64,000 bases of DNA, taken from Thuidium tamariscinum (lineage: Eukaryota > Streptophyta > Bryopsida > Hypnales > Thuidiaceae). This document shows, in pieces, positions 24,389 to 34,699 of the stretch. The number at the start of each line of letters is the position of its first letter. The first letter of the stretch is position 1. The position numbers and the translations under genes are program-made. The stretch is from positions 14,256,098 to 14,320,097 of the forward strand of contig OX344756.2 of assembly GCA_947034885.2 (NCBI GenBank), in the 5' to 3' direction. Below the pieces are notes generated by a model that was given only the letters and a program-made list of their open reading frames with translations, did not search any database and had not been told where the DNA came from.

Positions 24389-25704
24389 CGGATAAGCAAG
24401 CGGGAAATCGGGATAAAAAGAGGAGAAGTTTGACGACGTTTGGTAGACAATCTCATTGAGTCATTGGTGCAGACTTCGCAAGCTTGAGAGAATCTAAAAT
24501 CCATGTTTTTCTAATCGTATTCCTCCAATTGATTGGATTCACACCAAAATATAAAGATTATTTTCCTCTGTAGCATTGCTTATGAAGTTTCCTTTGCCCA
24601 CCTAGATATGTAATGAGGCCTTGGCCCCTCACTCATCCCCCAATCAAGTGGGCTTTATGTTGGGTCTGGGGCGAAAGGAAGGTCGGCCAAATTTATATTC
24701 AATCCGGCTTGGATTTTTCCATTCGGCCCAATTAATATAAAGCCCTTGGCCCAAGCTCATGGGCCAAACTCTGGGACCTAATTTCCAATTCATGTACTTT
24801 TGGATTTTTCTCAATGCTCAAATAAAAAAAATCATAAAATATGCATGTTTTTCTTTTCTTCCTTTTTTCTTATTTCATGAGTTTTTTAAAATTTATTCAT
24901 TCTTCCTCTTCCTAATTATTCTCTTTCAATAATAGAAGAGAGAGTTTTTCTAGAATTTTTTTTTTCCTATTTCAAAAATGGAAGAGAAATTTTTATTTCT
25001 ATTTTTTTGAATCATGATCATTCCCTTTTTATTTTTTCTATTTATTTTTTTTCTTAATTGAAATTAGACTTTCTATATCATCAAGTAGTTTTAGGTAATT
25101 TGTTTAGAAATTTGTCCATTCTGTAGTCCATAACAAAAATAGAAATGATAGTGTTTCTAAGGCTTTTTTTTTCCTTTCTAGTACTAAATTGCACTAGTAA
25201 AATAATTTGGCTAAAAATTGCAACAAACCATTAAGCTTTTTGCCAAAAATCTTTGAATGAAGAAAATCTTGGGTGAATTGCCAAATTGAGGATAAAAACA
25301 AAGTTATAGACATGTGATACTTGCAAATGTGGTATTTTCTATCAAATTTGTAGATGAATGTTGATTTTTGGAACACCACTAAAATAATTTGTATCACCAC
25401 TTTGGCAATTTGTTAAGAATGAAAAAAATAATTTAAATTTAAATAAAAATAAAAATAAAAAATTTAAGAAAATAATTTTTATTTGCATAGAAAAAAACAC
25501 TTATGATCATTAAATTTTGAGTTCATTCCAAATGAAGCAAAATCATGTATGTTCTAATTTTTTTAAATTACTAGAAAGTAAAACAACTAATTCAAAAATT
25601 AGTAACAAACCCTAGTAGAGGTTAGTACCTAGAAAACACATAAAACACAACAATTATTTTTAATAAATATAAGCTAATTATAAGCAAAGAAAAGTAAATG
25701 AAAA
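24389..25704. other. mixed interval, no gene recognised
   Basis: 24400-24500 is moderate GC. 24640-24790 (GGCCCAATTAATATAAAGCC and GGGCCAA motifs) loosely resembles the 5121-5390 repeat. The rest is strongly AT-rich, with (AAAT)-like runs at 25435-25480. No termini could be placed. Confidence 0.35.
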
Positions 25705-25938
25705 TAATCAATCCGTTCCTACATGGGAGTTCTAGCCACCCAAAACCTTGTCTTGATTCCTCCTTTGGAACCGGAAGGTTTTGTGCCAAAACTATGCCTC
25801 CTAAGGTGACACATAGAATGAGTGGTAGTTCTGGCTAGCCCCAAGTATAAAGCCTTTGGGTGAGATTTGGAAAAATTGAATGAATCTATTGGTTCAAACT
25901 GGGAGAGCTCCAACCAACCTTCAATTGAGTCCCAAGCA
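25705..25938. repeat. dispersed repeat, CpG-depleted copy
   Basis: Relative of 5121-5390 with the same order of blocks (CATGGGAGTTC, GTGCCAAAAC, CCCCAAGTATAAA, TTGGTTCAAACT). Most CpGs of the other copy appear here as TpG or CpA. It ends where TTAA/CCATGGAG begins at 25939. Confidence 0.6.
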
Positions 25939-26750
25939 TTAACCATGGAGTGCTCCGACAACGTCCAATTTCTGGACGATGTACAGATTGGAAATCAATT
26001 TTCTTTCTCATTAGTTTTTGGATGAAAGTCATCTAGTTTGTGGTGATGCTTCATCAAGTTGTTGTCCTATCTAATGGTTGGATTGGGTGTTATTAGAGTT
26101 CTTATTATTCTAAAATTACAAATTGTAGTCTAGATTTTGCCTAAATCCCACAAAACCCTGGACTATAGTATAGGGGTTCAAATCTAGGGGAATGGTCAAA
26201 TAGTCTAACGTATTATGACTAAAGTCACATGTCAGTCAGAATGGATTGAAATATATTGCTAATTTCCACATATAAAGACATTTGAATGGGCAATTTGGAG
26301 TTTCACTCTTATTCCCAAGAAATAATTTTGTGATCAGTCCATTAATAATGCTATGGACGCATGAGTGTTGTCCCAGTCCTGGACTAGTATTCTAAGGGGG
26401 AATAGCAAATTGTCAAGGGTATGTAGCAATTTGTCACCTGCTTGCACTATCTGACTTAATCATTGCAACTAGTTATATAATATATATATAATATTCTTCT
26501 TCATCCAATTCTTTAATTACCATGAAATTCTTTTACCAAGAAATTTGTCTTCTGTCACTAATTAACTAGCCTAATCACAAATTTAGATGAGTATCAAACC
26601 AATCCCAGTCCTAAGGCAATTTATCCCTAATTAATGCAAGGCATGAATGTATATGCAATTGTCTTCATTTCCAAGCCACTACACATGTTCAAGTCAATTG
26701 GTTAATTTAATTTTACCTTAGAACAATTTATAGTTACAATGGCAATTTAT

Positions 26751-27046
26751 CTAGGGGAGGACACTTCCCATTTTTTAATAACCTACGTGCGGCGGAATAT
26801 AGGGTACATTTAAATAATCTTAGGTAAAATTTATAAGAAATTTATATATAAAATAGGGGACATTAAAAAGGCAAAGTGTTTTAAAAATAAAATAGGGATG
26901 ATAATATGGCTGATTTTTCTGTTTTATGGTAAAATAGGGGTTCTTTTAATGTTGCCAAGTAATGATTACAAGTAATTGATAGCCCCCCTAAAAATATCTC
27001 ACCGCCGCACGTGGGTCCCCCAAATATACAAGAAGTGTCCTCCCCG
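26751..27046. mobile_element. 296-bp MITE with 10-bp target duplication (Mutator-like)
   Basis: Inverted ends CTAGGGGAGGACACTT and AAGTGTCCTCCCCG, with subterminal CGTGCGGCGG and CCGCCGCACG also inverted. Flanked by GGCAATTTAT at 26741-26750 and 27047-27056. A 9-11-bp duplication is characteristic of Mutator-like elements. It lies inside the LTR-like insert. Confidence 0.75.
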
Positions 27047-27104
27047 GGCAATTTATTCCTCAGTATATTAACTAAAATAATTTATTGGTGATTTTATGAA
27101 TCAC

Positions 27105-27190
27105 AAGGCAATTTGTCATATTGTTCCACCATCACACTTCAAGGCTATTTGTTATATTGTTCCACCATCACACTTCAAGGCCATTTGTCA
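27105..27190 (+). repeat. 36-bp tandem repeat
   Basis: Units start AAGGCAATTTGTCATATTG (27105), AAGGCTATTTGTTATATTG (27141) and AAGGCCATTTGTCATTTTT (27177). The first two units share TTCCACCATCACACTTC. Confidence 0.85.
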
Positions 27191-28366
27191 TTTTTCTTCA
27201 TCATCCAGACCAAGGCAATTTGTCATAAGGCAATTTGTCATAGTAACTTCCTATGGACCTAAGACCATGGTTTCTCTTCAATTGGATTTATCAAGAATTT
27301 AATCTTTTTGGAATAGTTATTATTGAATTAATTTCTTTTGAGAATTAATTTAATTTAATTTATCAATTTCAGCAATTAGATTTTAATTTAATTCCATCTT
27401 CATATCATCAAATTGTATTTTTTATAAGTTTGACATTTTTTACAATTATGATAATGCAATTTATCTTCACAATTTTAATTTAATTTTAATTATAGAATTT
27501 TTTCTATAATCAACACTCACAACAATTTCACAAATAGTTTTATTATAAAATGTCAATGCATAATAGCAATTTGTCAAAATTTATGATTCACTTATTCATT
27601 TATTCATCTTCAAATGTATAACAATTTGTTATCATGACAAATGCAATTAAACATAATATAAAACTTTTAATATCAATTAGGCAAAACTCCCTAGTTGACG
27701 CTTGATGTCGATTTGCAATTCGGCCAAGTCGTTTTGGTTTTCTTTTCTTTCAGGTTCCAATTTGTATTTTGGCAATTTGCCAAAATTTCTCCATTTCTTT
27801 AATTTAGCATCGATTTGACTCAAAGCAATTCACCACAGCTTCTTCACCAACCACACCAACTCATGCTGGACAATTGGCTAATTCTATTGATTCACTTAGA
27901 CAAATTGCTAACAGATCTCTCTCAAGTTTCCAATAATTCTGACAATTTGATTTTGCAATTAAACTCTAAGACAATTCGACTGGAGGTACGATTGATTGGT
28001 CTGGTTCAACTACTCCATCATACAAAGACAATTTGACTTACACACATCACATGCATCCAATACATAACAATTACCATACATAGTCAATTCGTTCAGTTCA
28101 ATGGCAAATTGCTCATACATAGGATACAATGACAATTAGCTGCATTATTGGTTTTGAATAATTGTCAATACTTCCAACCATAACACAACTCAGGCAAATA
28201 GACAGACCACAAAGATGATTTGACTCAATAATTCACACATCATCACACAGTAAATCACACTCACACAACACTTTCAGTATATACACAGCAAATTGTTCTA
28301 GGCATACAAAAGTAATTATGTTCAATCACTAATCTTAAGTAATGCACAAGTAAAAATTTAAAGTAG

Positions 28367-28500
28367 AGTTCAGAGGCAATTTGCTCTTTGTCAAATTGCT
28401 TAACTCTTTCCCACACACACACACTCATTGAATCAAGTCACAAATAAAAGAATTCTTCAACTAAGTTCAGAGGCAATTTGCTCTTTGTCAAATTGCTTAA
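28367..28500 (+). repeat. 37-bp perfect duplication, 97 bp apart
   Basis: AGTTCAGAGGCAATTTGCTC and the following 17 bases occur identically at 28367-28403 and 28464-28500. Each is followed by an ACACACAC run, suggesting a recent local duplication. Confidence 0.85.
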
Positions 28501-29347
28501 TTCATACACACACACAAAGACAAAATCCAATCACTGGATCCACAAAAACACACAAGTAATACTTTCAATCAGTCAATTTGCCGTAAAAGTTGGCCCCATC
28601 GCAGGTACTCAGCTAGCAATGACGATTAGATAAGTAAATATTATATTGAATTGAAGAAATTCAGTGGTACATAAAACACGACAAATAGTCTAGCTATGAA
28701 AATCAAGTGTGCTGTACAAGTGAAAATGGCAAATTGACTGAGTATATGACTACGCTAAAAATCAATCGTTCATGGGAAAACCGCCAAGTCAATTTGCCTT
28801 GCTTCATATCTTTGAATACTACGTCCTTTAGAATCTGAATGACAATTAGCCTCTAATTCCTTTTAAGTGTAAACTTGACCTAACAAATTGCCTCTATTCT
28901 CACTATACAAGGCAATTTGCAAAAATAAAAAATTTTGAGTGACTCACACAAATGTAGAAGTTTGTCAAGCCAAAAATTGTATTGATTTTAGTTCAAAACT
29001 AGGTTTGGAAAAATGAGGTCATAGATTTTAAGAACACAAAAATTTCAAAAAATCACCATATGAAGAGAACCTCATTTCAAATCCATTTCAACAAGTTTTA
29101 CTCAAAAAATGATAATATTTTGCTTGTAATTGAATTTAGAAGGAATTCTGAATTTTTCTTTTCAAAATTTATTAAAAAAATATTGGTGATAGCATTGGTG
29201 AATCTAACTGTACAGATGGAATCTAAAACTCAAAATCTACAACTTTTATTTGTATATCAAGTCCAAAATATTCTTCCAAATAATACTTTATAATGATTTT
29301 TCTTGAGTAGTCCATTTTGGAGATGGATCAGGATGTTTAGGGGTTAA

Positions 29348-30020
29348 GCATTAAGCGGCCCTCATCCTAGAAGTACAAGTAAGAAAAAAGACCCCGTATT
29401 TGTGCTTGAAAAATATATCTTTTGCACCTCCCCTAGCTAATTTGGGGTCTATGATTATACAATTTGGGATCCACCAACATCCAAATATGAATTCAGAATG
29501 TGCCAGTTTCATCATATGTAGAAAATAGAAGATGACAACTTCTTCCCTCGGGGATGAGCACGGAGTCAGTTCACCCCGGCCGCCTGCAGTCTCTTGTTCT
29601 TTGCTATCAGGATCAGGACAGCTGCAAGGGATAGCCGCTGCAGTAGAAGTGGGAATTGTACTGACTTGCAAGAGATCTGCGCAGCAGCAATCTCAAAACT
29701 GGCTATATTTCGCTCGGTCGCTTCATTCCAAAAAAATCTTCTCCAAATGAACATTTGGTTGAAAATTTTGAACCTATTTTGAGAGGTCCAGGGGAACTAG
29801 CCCTCTCGCTCACCCACTCTGGTAGTCATTTCAAGGGTGCAAGTAATACAAAAAAAAACTATTTTGGGCTTGAAAAAATGTAATTTTAACACCTCTCCTA
29901 GCAGTTTGCAAATATGAATTCAAAATCTGCAAATTTGATCATGCGTGGAAAATAAAGAATTTTTGGGTTTTCCCAAGTGGCCGAGTGAGGGGTCAATTCA
30001 CCCTGGCCTTTTGAGATCAC
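29348..30020. repeat. two P3 repeats separated by GC-rich DNA
   Basis: 29350-29535 and 29800-30000 share GTGCTTGAAAAAT-like, CAAATATGAATTCA and GTCAATTCACCCTGGCC-like blocks with copies at 48930-49140 and 62650-63300. Between them, 29540-29700 is GC-rich (CCGCCTGCAGTC, GGATAGCCGCTGCAG) and not matched elsewhere in the window. Confidence 0.5.
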
Positions 30021-30052
30021 CCATCTTCTCCTAGACTCTTCGGCTGGACTTA

Positions 30053-30446
30053 GGGCCGTTTCCCATTAACAAGCTGGAGGTCCAGGGGCTGGAGGGAGAG
30101 CTGGAGGGCGGATTGGGTGGTCCGGCTTTCCCATTGCGCCTAGACTTCTAGGCTTGAACGCCCCCTACTTCCGAAAGCCCCTCCCTCCCATCGATTTCTG
30201 TCGTCTTCAAATTAAATAAGATGTAAATCTGGATCTGTAGGGACTGGAGATTTGTCTCGATATGAGAATTGGGGGGTCCAGGCCAGGGGTCTGGCCCCTC
30301 TAGGTCTGATTCTTAGTTTTGTAGCGCTTGGAGGCCTAGAGGAGGACTTGGACGTCCGATTGGAGGTCCAGCCCCCTTCTTGGTCAATGGAAAGGGACTG
30401 GACCTATCCAGGGCCTAGACGTCCAGGCTCTAATGGGAAACGGCCT
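30053..30446. mobile_element. PIF/Harbinger-like MITE, 394 bp
   Basis: Inverted ends GGGCCGTTTCCCATTA and TAATGGGAAACGGCCT (one terminal mismatch), flanked by TTA at 30050-30052 and 30447-30449. It is GC-rich, with several GGAGGTCCAG and CTGGACC repeats that allow internal pairing. Its TIR differs from the GAGCATC group. Confidence 0.75.
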
Positions 30447-30945
30447 TTACCGGCCCATAGCCCGTATTGAAGTCTGCTCTCACGCTTCCCATTCCAGCCA
30501 TGATCGTGTGTTAATGAACCCTTGAAAGATTAACGATGGTGACTATCTGAAATGATCCATTTTCATACTATGGGTTGGAGCCACTAATTAAATAAATCTG
30601 AAAGCATTCATTGGAAGTCAAAGCATTCTATAAGATCTCTCCTTTTCACTCAAAATTTCAAGGATGAATAGTTGCATTTTTGTCCTACATATAAAGATTA
30701 TCTATTATCCATCACACCAAACATCCGTGTTGATGTTTAAGGGTTCAGCTTAATTTGTCATGTGTGTGTGATTATATGTTTAGAGTTTTTCAGGACATTT
30801 TCATATTATCAATAGAAATTTTCAAAGAAAAAGTGAAGAAAATTTGCATAAAACACAAAACATGCTCAAAAAATCTAAAATTTTCAAAACAGAAAAACGT
30901 TTTCATTACAAACTACTATAGTAAACATTATAGTTTTGTGCCCAA
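30447..30945. other. unassigned interval
   Basis: AT-rich, no frames or termini supported. The CTCACACGCTTCCC-like text near 30480 resembles 22398, which also lies just before a P1 element. Confidence 0.35.
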
Positions 30946-32116
30946 CCCTAAAGCATAAGAGGTTTTTTCGGGGTATTGAGAGACTGTTTTAGCCTTGTTC
31001 CCCATTCTGTGAACCAGACACTGCTGGTCAAAATAAAAAAATATTAAAAAAATATTAAAAAATGAAAAATATTAAAAAATGAAAAAATAATAAATAAAAT
31101 AAATAAAATAATTTTTTTTAATAAAATAAAATATTATTATCTGATGTGGCAGTCTCTGTGCCACATCAGATCTGCTGTTGGGACTGTTTCCAGCATGTTT
31201 CCAGCGAGTTCCCACTGTCTGGGAACTCGCAGTCTCCCAACATGCTGAAAAAACCTCTTATGGACCAAACTGTGGTTTTTTTAATAACATAGTGATTTTG
31301 AGCAACTCACTACATATGAAGTTTTTTGTTTTTTTCTTTGAAATTTTATGCAACATATGCTTGAGGAAGAGCTCTCAAACCCAACAACTTTCATAACTTT
31401 TGATAACATGGTTAAAATTACATAGTTTTGAGAAATAAAATTTGAAACCATTTTTTTATATATATGAATGTGTATGTGTGTACGCAAAGCCTTAAATCAT
31501 TCCATTTTGATTAATGAAACAAAAGCTATAAGGAGTTTTAGTTTGTGGGTAGTTATGGATTCACTACTCTTGAATAATCTTTCAAGTACTTTGTTTGACT
31601 AAATTTTCAATATTTTTGAAAAATAATAAAAACATTAGGTGTAGATTGTTTAGTACAACATTTTGACCATTGGGATTGTTTTTTTTCAAATCCATAAATA
31701 AATTCTTGACAAATTAGTATTTTGAATCAATTTTCTACTTCTTTGTAATTGCTATCTTTTCCTATATGTTGTACAATTTCAAATGATCTAAAAATTTCCA
31801 AGCATGTAGTCAACTTGCCTTGAAGAATGAATTCAAAGAGTTACAACCATCTTGGACATTTTTTCAATCCAATGTGAGCCCAATTTTTCTTAAGGCCTAC
31901 AAAAAGAATTTTGTTGATTCAAATGTTAATATCTTGCAATCTACAAGGAGGAAATTTATGAAATATATTCCACATCTCTTAAAACCAGCTTGCTACAAAA
32001 TCCTACAATTTTGTGGGTTATGAAATGTTTATTTTTTCCTAAAAAAATTTCATTTGTCCTATAAACAATAGTTTTGGAGTGTTTTTGGTATAAGCATAGT
32101 CAAAAATCTTTTGGGG
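30946..32116 (+). mobile_element. TTAA element, P1 family, with a nested MITE
   Basis: Left edge CCAA/CCCTAAAG (target mutated); right edge TCTTTTGGGG/TTAA. After removing 30958-31258 it aligns with 22439-23690 through CCAACAACTTTCATAACTTT, TTTGTGGGTAGTTATGG and CTTGCCTTGAAGAATGAATT. Non-coding. Confidence 0.65.
30958..31258. mobile_element. 301-bp TIR element with TA flanks
   Basis: Inverted ends read AGAGGTTTTTTC and GAAAAAACCTCT, with TA on both sides (Stowaway-like). The pairing extends to ATAAGAGG...CCTCTTAT, so the exact edge and the duplication are not certain. Internally there is a hairpin ATCTGATGTGGCA/TGCCACATCAGAT (31140-31172), a second one GCGAGTTCCCA/TGGGAACTCGC, and an A-rich core. 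Other P1 copies lack it. Confidence 0.6.
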
Positions 32117-32120
32117 TTAA

Positions 32121-32790
32121 GAAATATGGTCATAGATCTTCAACTTCAAACTTCAACAGATTGCCATTTTATAGATATTTTTCAAAATTTTCAACCGGAG
32201 TAGAATCTGTGCTTGAGAAGCATCATTTCCCCAGTTTTCTTAGAAGCTAAAAACATCATTTTGAATGTGAAAATCTGATAACCTGATCGCCCAGACCTGG
32301 AGCTCCGCTCGCTCTCCTCCGTCTCTTGCTGGACGCGAGTGAGGCTCTGGCGGCCACGGCACAGAAAGCCCACTTTTCACTTCCCTTGTCAGTCGATGAC
32401 TGACTGACTGCCCTGCGAAGCTCCGTCACAGAGTGGAAGAAGCTGCCAAGATATTAAAGCCAAGAGTCGTACCCTCCTCAGCTCCTAGTGGAATTCCATA
32501 ATTTTAAAGAAATTGGCGTTGATGGCCTGTGATTCAAATTATAATGATCTACCTGCAAATTCTCCATTGCCTGAAAATCGCAACATTTCTCTCCAAAGCA
32601 ACACAGGAGAACACCAAAATGCTCACCTTCGAGATGCTTGGAGAATTCCATTGATAGGGACGATAAAATAGAATGCACTACGATACACTATCAAAGGACA
32701 TTTGTCTGGACAATTTCTATATTGGATTTCTCTTTTCTCCCGTGTTAGAAGTCTTCATCGAAAATAAAAAAATTACCTCCCCAAAATTAA
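32121..32790. other. unassigned interval with a GC-rich centre
   Basis: 32280-32460 is GC-rich (CTCGCTCTCCTCCG, CTGGCGGCCACGG). 32485-32671 is open on both strands for about 50-65 codons. No relative elsewhere in the window supports coding. Confidence 0.3.
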
Positions 32791-32806
32791 ATTAAAGCTC
32801 ACTTTT

Positions 32807-33249
32807 TTTCTTTTCTTTTTTGAAACAAACGTACAAAACTCCATTGATAAGGGAATCAGTACATTGAGACCAGGGGCATCAAGCCCCGGCGGAAATTCTT
32901 TTTGAGGGTTTTTTAGTTGTTATAAATTTTTTAGTTTTCTATGCAAACTCAACAGCAAACGATGCTACCAAACGAGGTAAACTGAAATCACTAAAGACTC
33001 AGTCGAAGCTGCCCAGCTTGGGTTGCTTCAGCTTCCAGGACATCGAGAGGTGGTGACGTTCGCCGAAAAAGCTAGTTTGAAGCCAGGTGTTGTCGAAACG
33101 CCTGAAAAATGTATCTACCTTGTCAGGATAAAGCTTGCAAAGCTTGATGGCTTTCATCCAGGCAACACGAGCATGGTCTGTAAGCGCTTCCCAGAGTTGG
33201 TTCTCGAGCTTGTGGGGGACCAGTCGTCGTTGTTGAAGCAGCGAGCATT
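32807..33249 (-). mobile_element. LINE-like 5'-truncated retroinsertion with 16-bp target duplication
   Basis: ATTAAAGCTCACTTTT occurs at 32791-32806 and 33250-33265. On the minus strand the insert begins right after one copy with an open frame (33247-32999). It continues through a ~190-bp untranslated tail and ends GTTTCAAAAAAGAAAAG before the other copy. A long target duplication plus poly(A) shows LINE-type integration. It could be a truncated LINE or a processed transcript of a host gene; I lean to LINE because the tail resembles the one at 24274-24372. Confidence 0.75.
32999..33247 (-). pseudogene. truncated C-terminal reading frame carried by the retroinsertion
   Basis: 82 codons, open from the 5' truncation point to TGA at 32999, with no ATG near its start. 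The peptide includes LVPHKLENQLWEAL, ARVAWMKAIKLCKLYPDKV and FFGERHHLSMSWKLKQ. It is basic and Trp-containing with no family I recognise. The absence of stops over 82 codons suggests the insertion is fairly young. Confidence 0.5.
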
Positions 33250-33265
33250 ATTAAAGCTCACTTTT

Positions 33266-33739
33266 CAGTTGGAGACGACCACTGTTCATCGAGTTCGGTG
33301 AAGGCAAACAAGACATTCCTTGCGAATGTTTTGGAACACTGAGAATCGGAAGGATTCCCCTCCTTATATGGACTCCCCCCAGTATCGAGCATTCAAACCT
33401 CCAAGCTCTCAACCAGTCCTTTGTAATTCCAAAATGCCAAGAATTTGCAAAAAAAATTACCCCGGTTTGCTATCATGCATGATCTATCATTTTGCTTCGT
33501 GCATTTTCACTTGTACAGTACTTACCAACAACTGTTTACGTTCACAGCATTCAAATTATAGAAACAAGCATATACCTCCAATTTTGAATTGCCACCACAT
33601 GCTCAAAAATGACCCAAGTCACAAACTACGGAACAATGTGTTGGAAAGATAATCAAGACTATTTTACTCATGTATTAAGAATTTACACAAAACTTGTGAG
33701 ATTATATGTAAATAGAGCATTTTTTAACAACTATCTACC
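33266..33739. other. unassigned interval
   Basis: Mixed composition. CCATATAAGGAGG on the minus strand near 33370 is TATA-like, but no gene is anchored to it. No repeats recognised. Confidence 0.3.
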
Positions 33740-33744
33740 ATCTA

Positions 33745-34690
33745 GTGCTATCACTACGAGCTTTTGACTATGGCCTTCATATGGTAAGGCATGCTAGCAA
33801 GTGGAGAACTTCAATCATCTCTAAAGACACTTCTTCCCATGCTCTTACAATGGCTTTGACTAATTCTTCTTTGTTTTTTAGTAGTACCTCATTTTGGAAG
33901 GTGTCTTTCACAATTTTCCATAAGTTTTTGATGGGGCTTCAATGAAGAGAGTTTGTAGGCCATAAATTCAAATCTTTTTCAAGCCTTATACTTACCCTCC
34001 AATCACTTGATTTTTTGCTATGGTGCATCCAAGTGCCATCTTTTGTGATTATAAGAATCTTAGGTTGTTTGGGGAGAAAGTAAAAGGCACTCATAAAGCT
34101 TTCATACACTACATCAACAAAGTCCCTACCTCCTCATTTGTGACAGGGCATTGTTATAAGAAGACACTTATTGAAATTAGTGAATGCCCCCCATATCAGT
34201 ACTAAGGTAGGAGGTCCTAAAATGGAGCGGGTTCTAAAACCAATCAGGCTCTAGAGGTACATTTTGCACCTTCCAATGTACAAGTGGTGTGCATTTGAGG
34301 AGGTGGTCGGTTTTAGAGCCCACAAAAATGCACTTTTCTGCAGCTTCAGAAATTCATAACTAATTCTACAAAGCTTCAAAAAATATGAAACAACTTGGGT
34401 TAGATGCCAATTTCTCTTGCCTTTCAAGGAAAATTTACTGAAAAATATTTTAAGAAGTTCTACCTCCCCAAAAGTCAGCTTCAGCTCTTAGGTGAGCGGT
34501 TTATGGACCTCCTACCTTAATGAACAACCTGATTTTAAAAACAACACCAAACAATCCAAAGAAAAACATTCATGTGACTTTTTGCCCATACCTTCACTTG
34601 CCTTGATCTTTTTCTAGTTTCAAATGAAGATTTGTCCATCAATATTACATTCTCCTAGTCACATGTTGTCCAAGATTGGTGTTTTATCAC
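33745..34690 (-). pseudogene. decayed Tc1/mariner-type DDE transposase, split by a MITE
   Basis: Upstream part (34520-34690): ENVILMDKSSFE, then QVKVWAKSH, matching the first catalytic motif (VxFxDES in the family; here D then K) and the strand after it. Downstream part (33750-34200): DFVDVVYESFM, ITKDGTWMHH (second Asp), LWPTNSLH-stop-SPIKNLW (NPIENLW in the family) and ELVKAIVRAWEEVSLEMIEVL. There are stops and frameshifts and the third acidic residue is Lys, so it is dead. The spacing from second to third catalytic position is about 36 residues. The 5' helix-turn-helix part was not recognised beyond about 34700. A MITE sits at 34203-34519. Confidence 0.75.
34203..34519. mobile_element. MITE of the CTAAGGTAGGAGGT family, 317 bp
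   Basis: Inverted ends TAAGGTAGGAGGTCC and GGACCTCCTACCTTA are perfect over 15 bp. It interrupts the Tc1-like transposase relic. Interior blocks GGTACATTTTGCACC and CTTCAAAAAATATGAAAC recur at 4240-4405, 15905-16180 and 48340-48705. The right half of the 9107-9440 copy is its reverse complement. The target duplication is unclear. Confidence 0.75.
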
Positions 34691-34699
34691 TCTAGAGCA

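Larger units (their letters stand above)
26124..28948. mobile_element. 2825-bp LTR-like insertion, TG...CA with 5-bp target duplication
   Basis: It starts TGTAGTCTAG and ends GACTCACA, flanked by CAAAT at 26119-26123 and 28949-28953. The empty site TTACAAATGTGGAAG is present in the P2 copy at 61531. TG...CA ends with a 5-bp duplication fit an LTR, so the simplest reading is a solo LTR or a non-autonomous LTR element. No internal long direct repeats, primer-binding site or gag/pol frame were seen. The sequence is unusually rich in CAATTTG and CAAATTG. It contains a MITE at 26751-27046. Confidence 0.6.
25943..29343 (+). mobile_element. TTAA element, P2 family, split by a 2.8-kb insert
   Basis: Left edge TTAA/CCATGGAGTGCTCC; right edge ATGTTTAGGGG/TTAA. 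Removing the 26124-28948 insert and its 5-bp duplication leaves about 571 bp, collinear with the uninterrupted P2 copies at 61360-61918 and 63309-63867 (559 bp each). Shared landmarks are GATGAAAGTCATC, CTAAAATTACAAAT, AGAGAACCTCATTTCAA and ATATTCTTCCAAA. Non-coding. Confidence 0.75.

Noticed and set aside
26124-28948. CRISPR-like array from the repeated CAATTTG motif
   Set aside because: The repeats are far too short, in both orientations, and irregularly spaced.
33023-33301. 92-codon plus-strand frame
   Set aside because: It is antisense to the frame carried by the poly(A) insertion and crosses the target duplication into flanking DNA.
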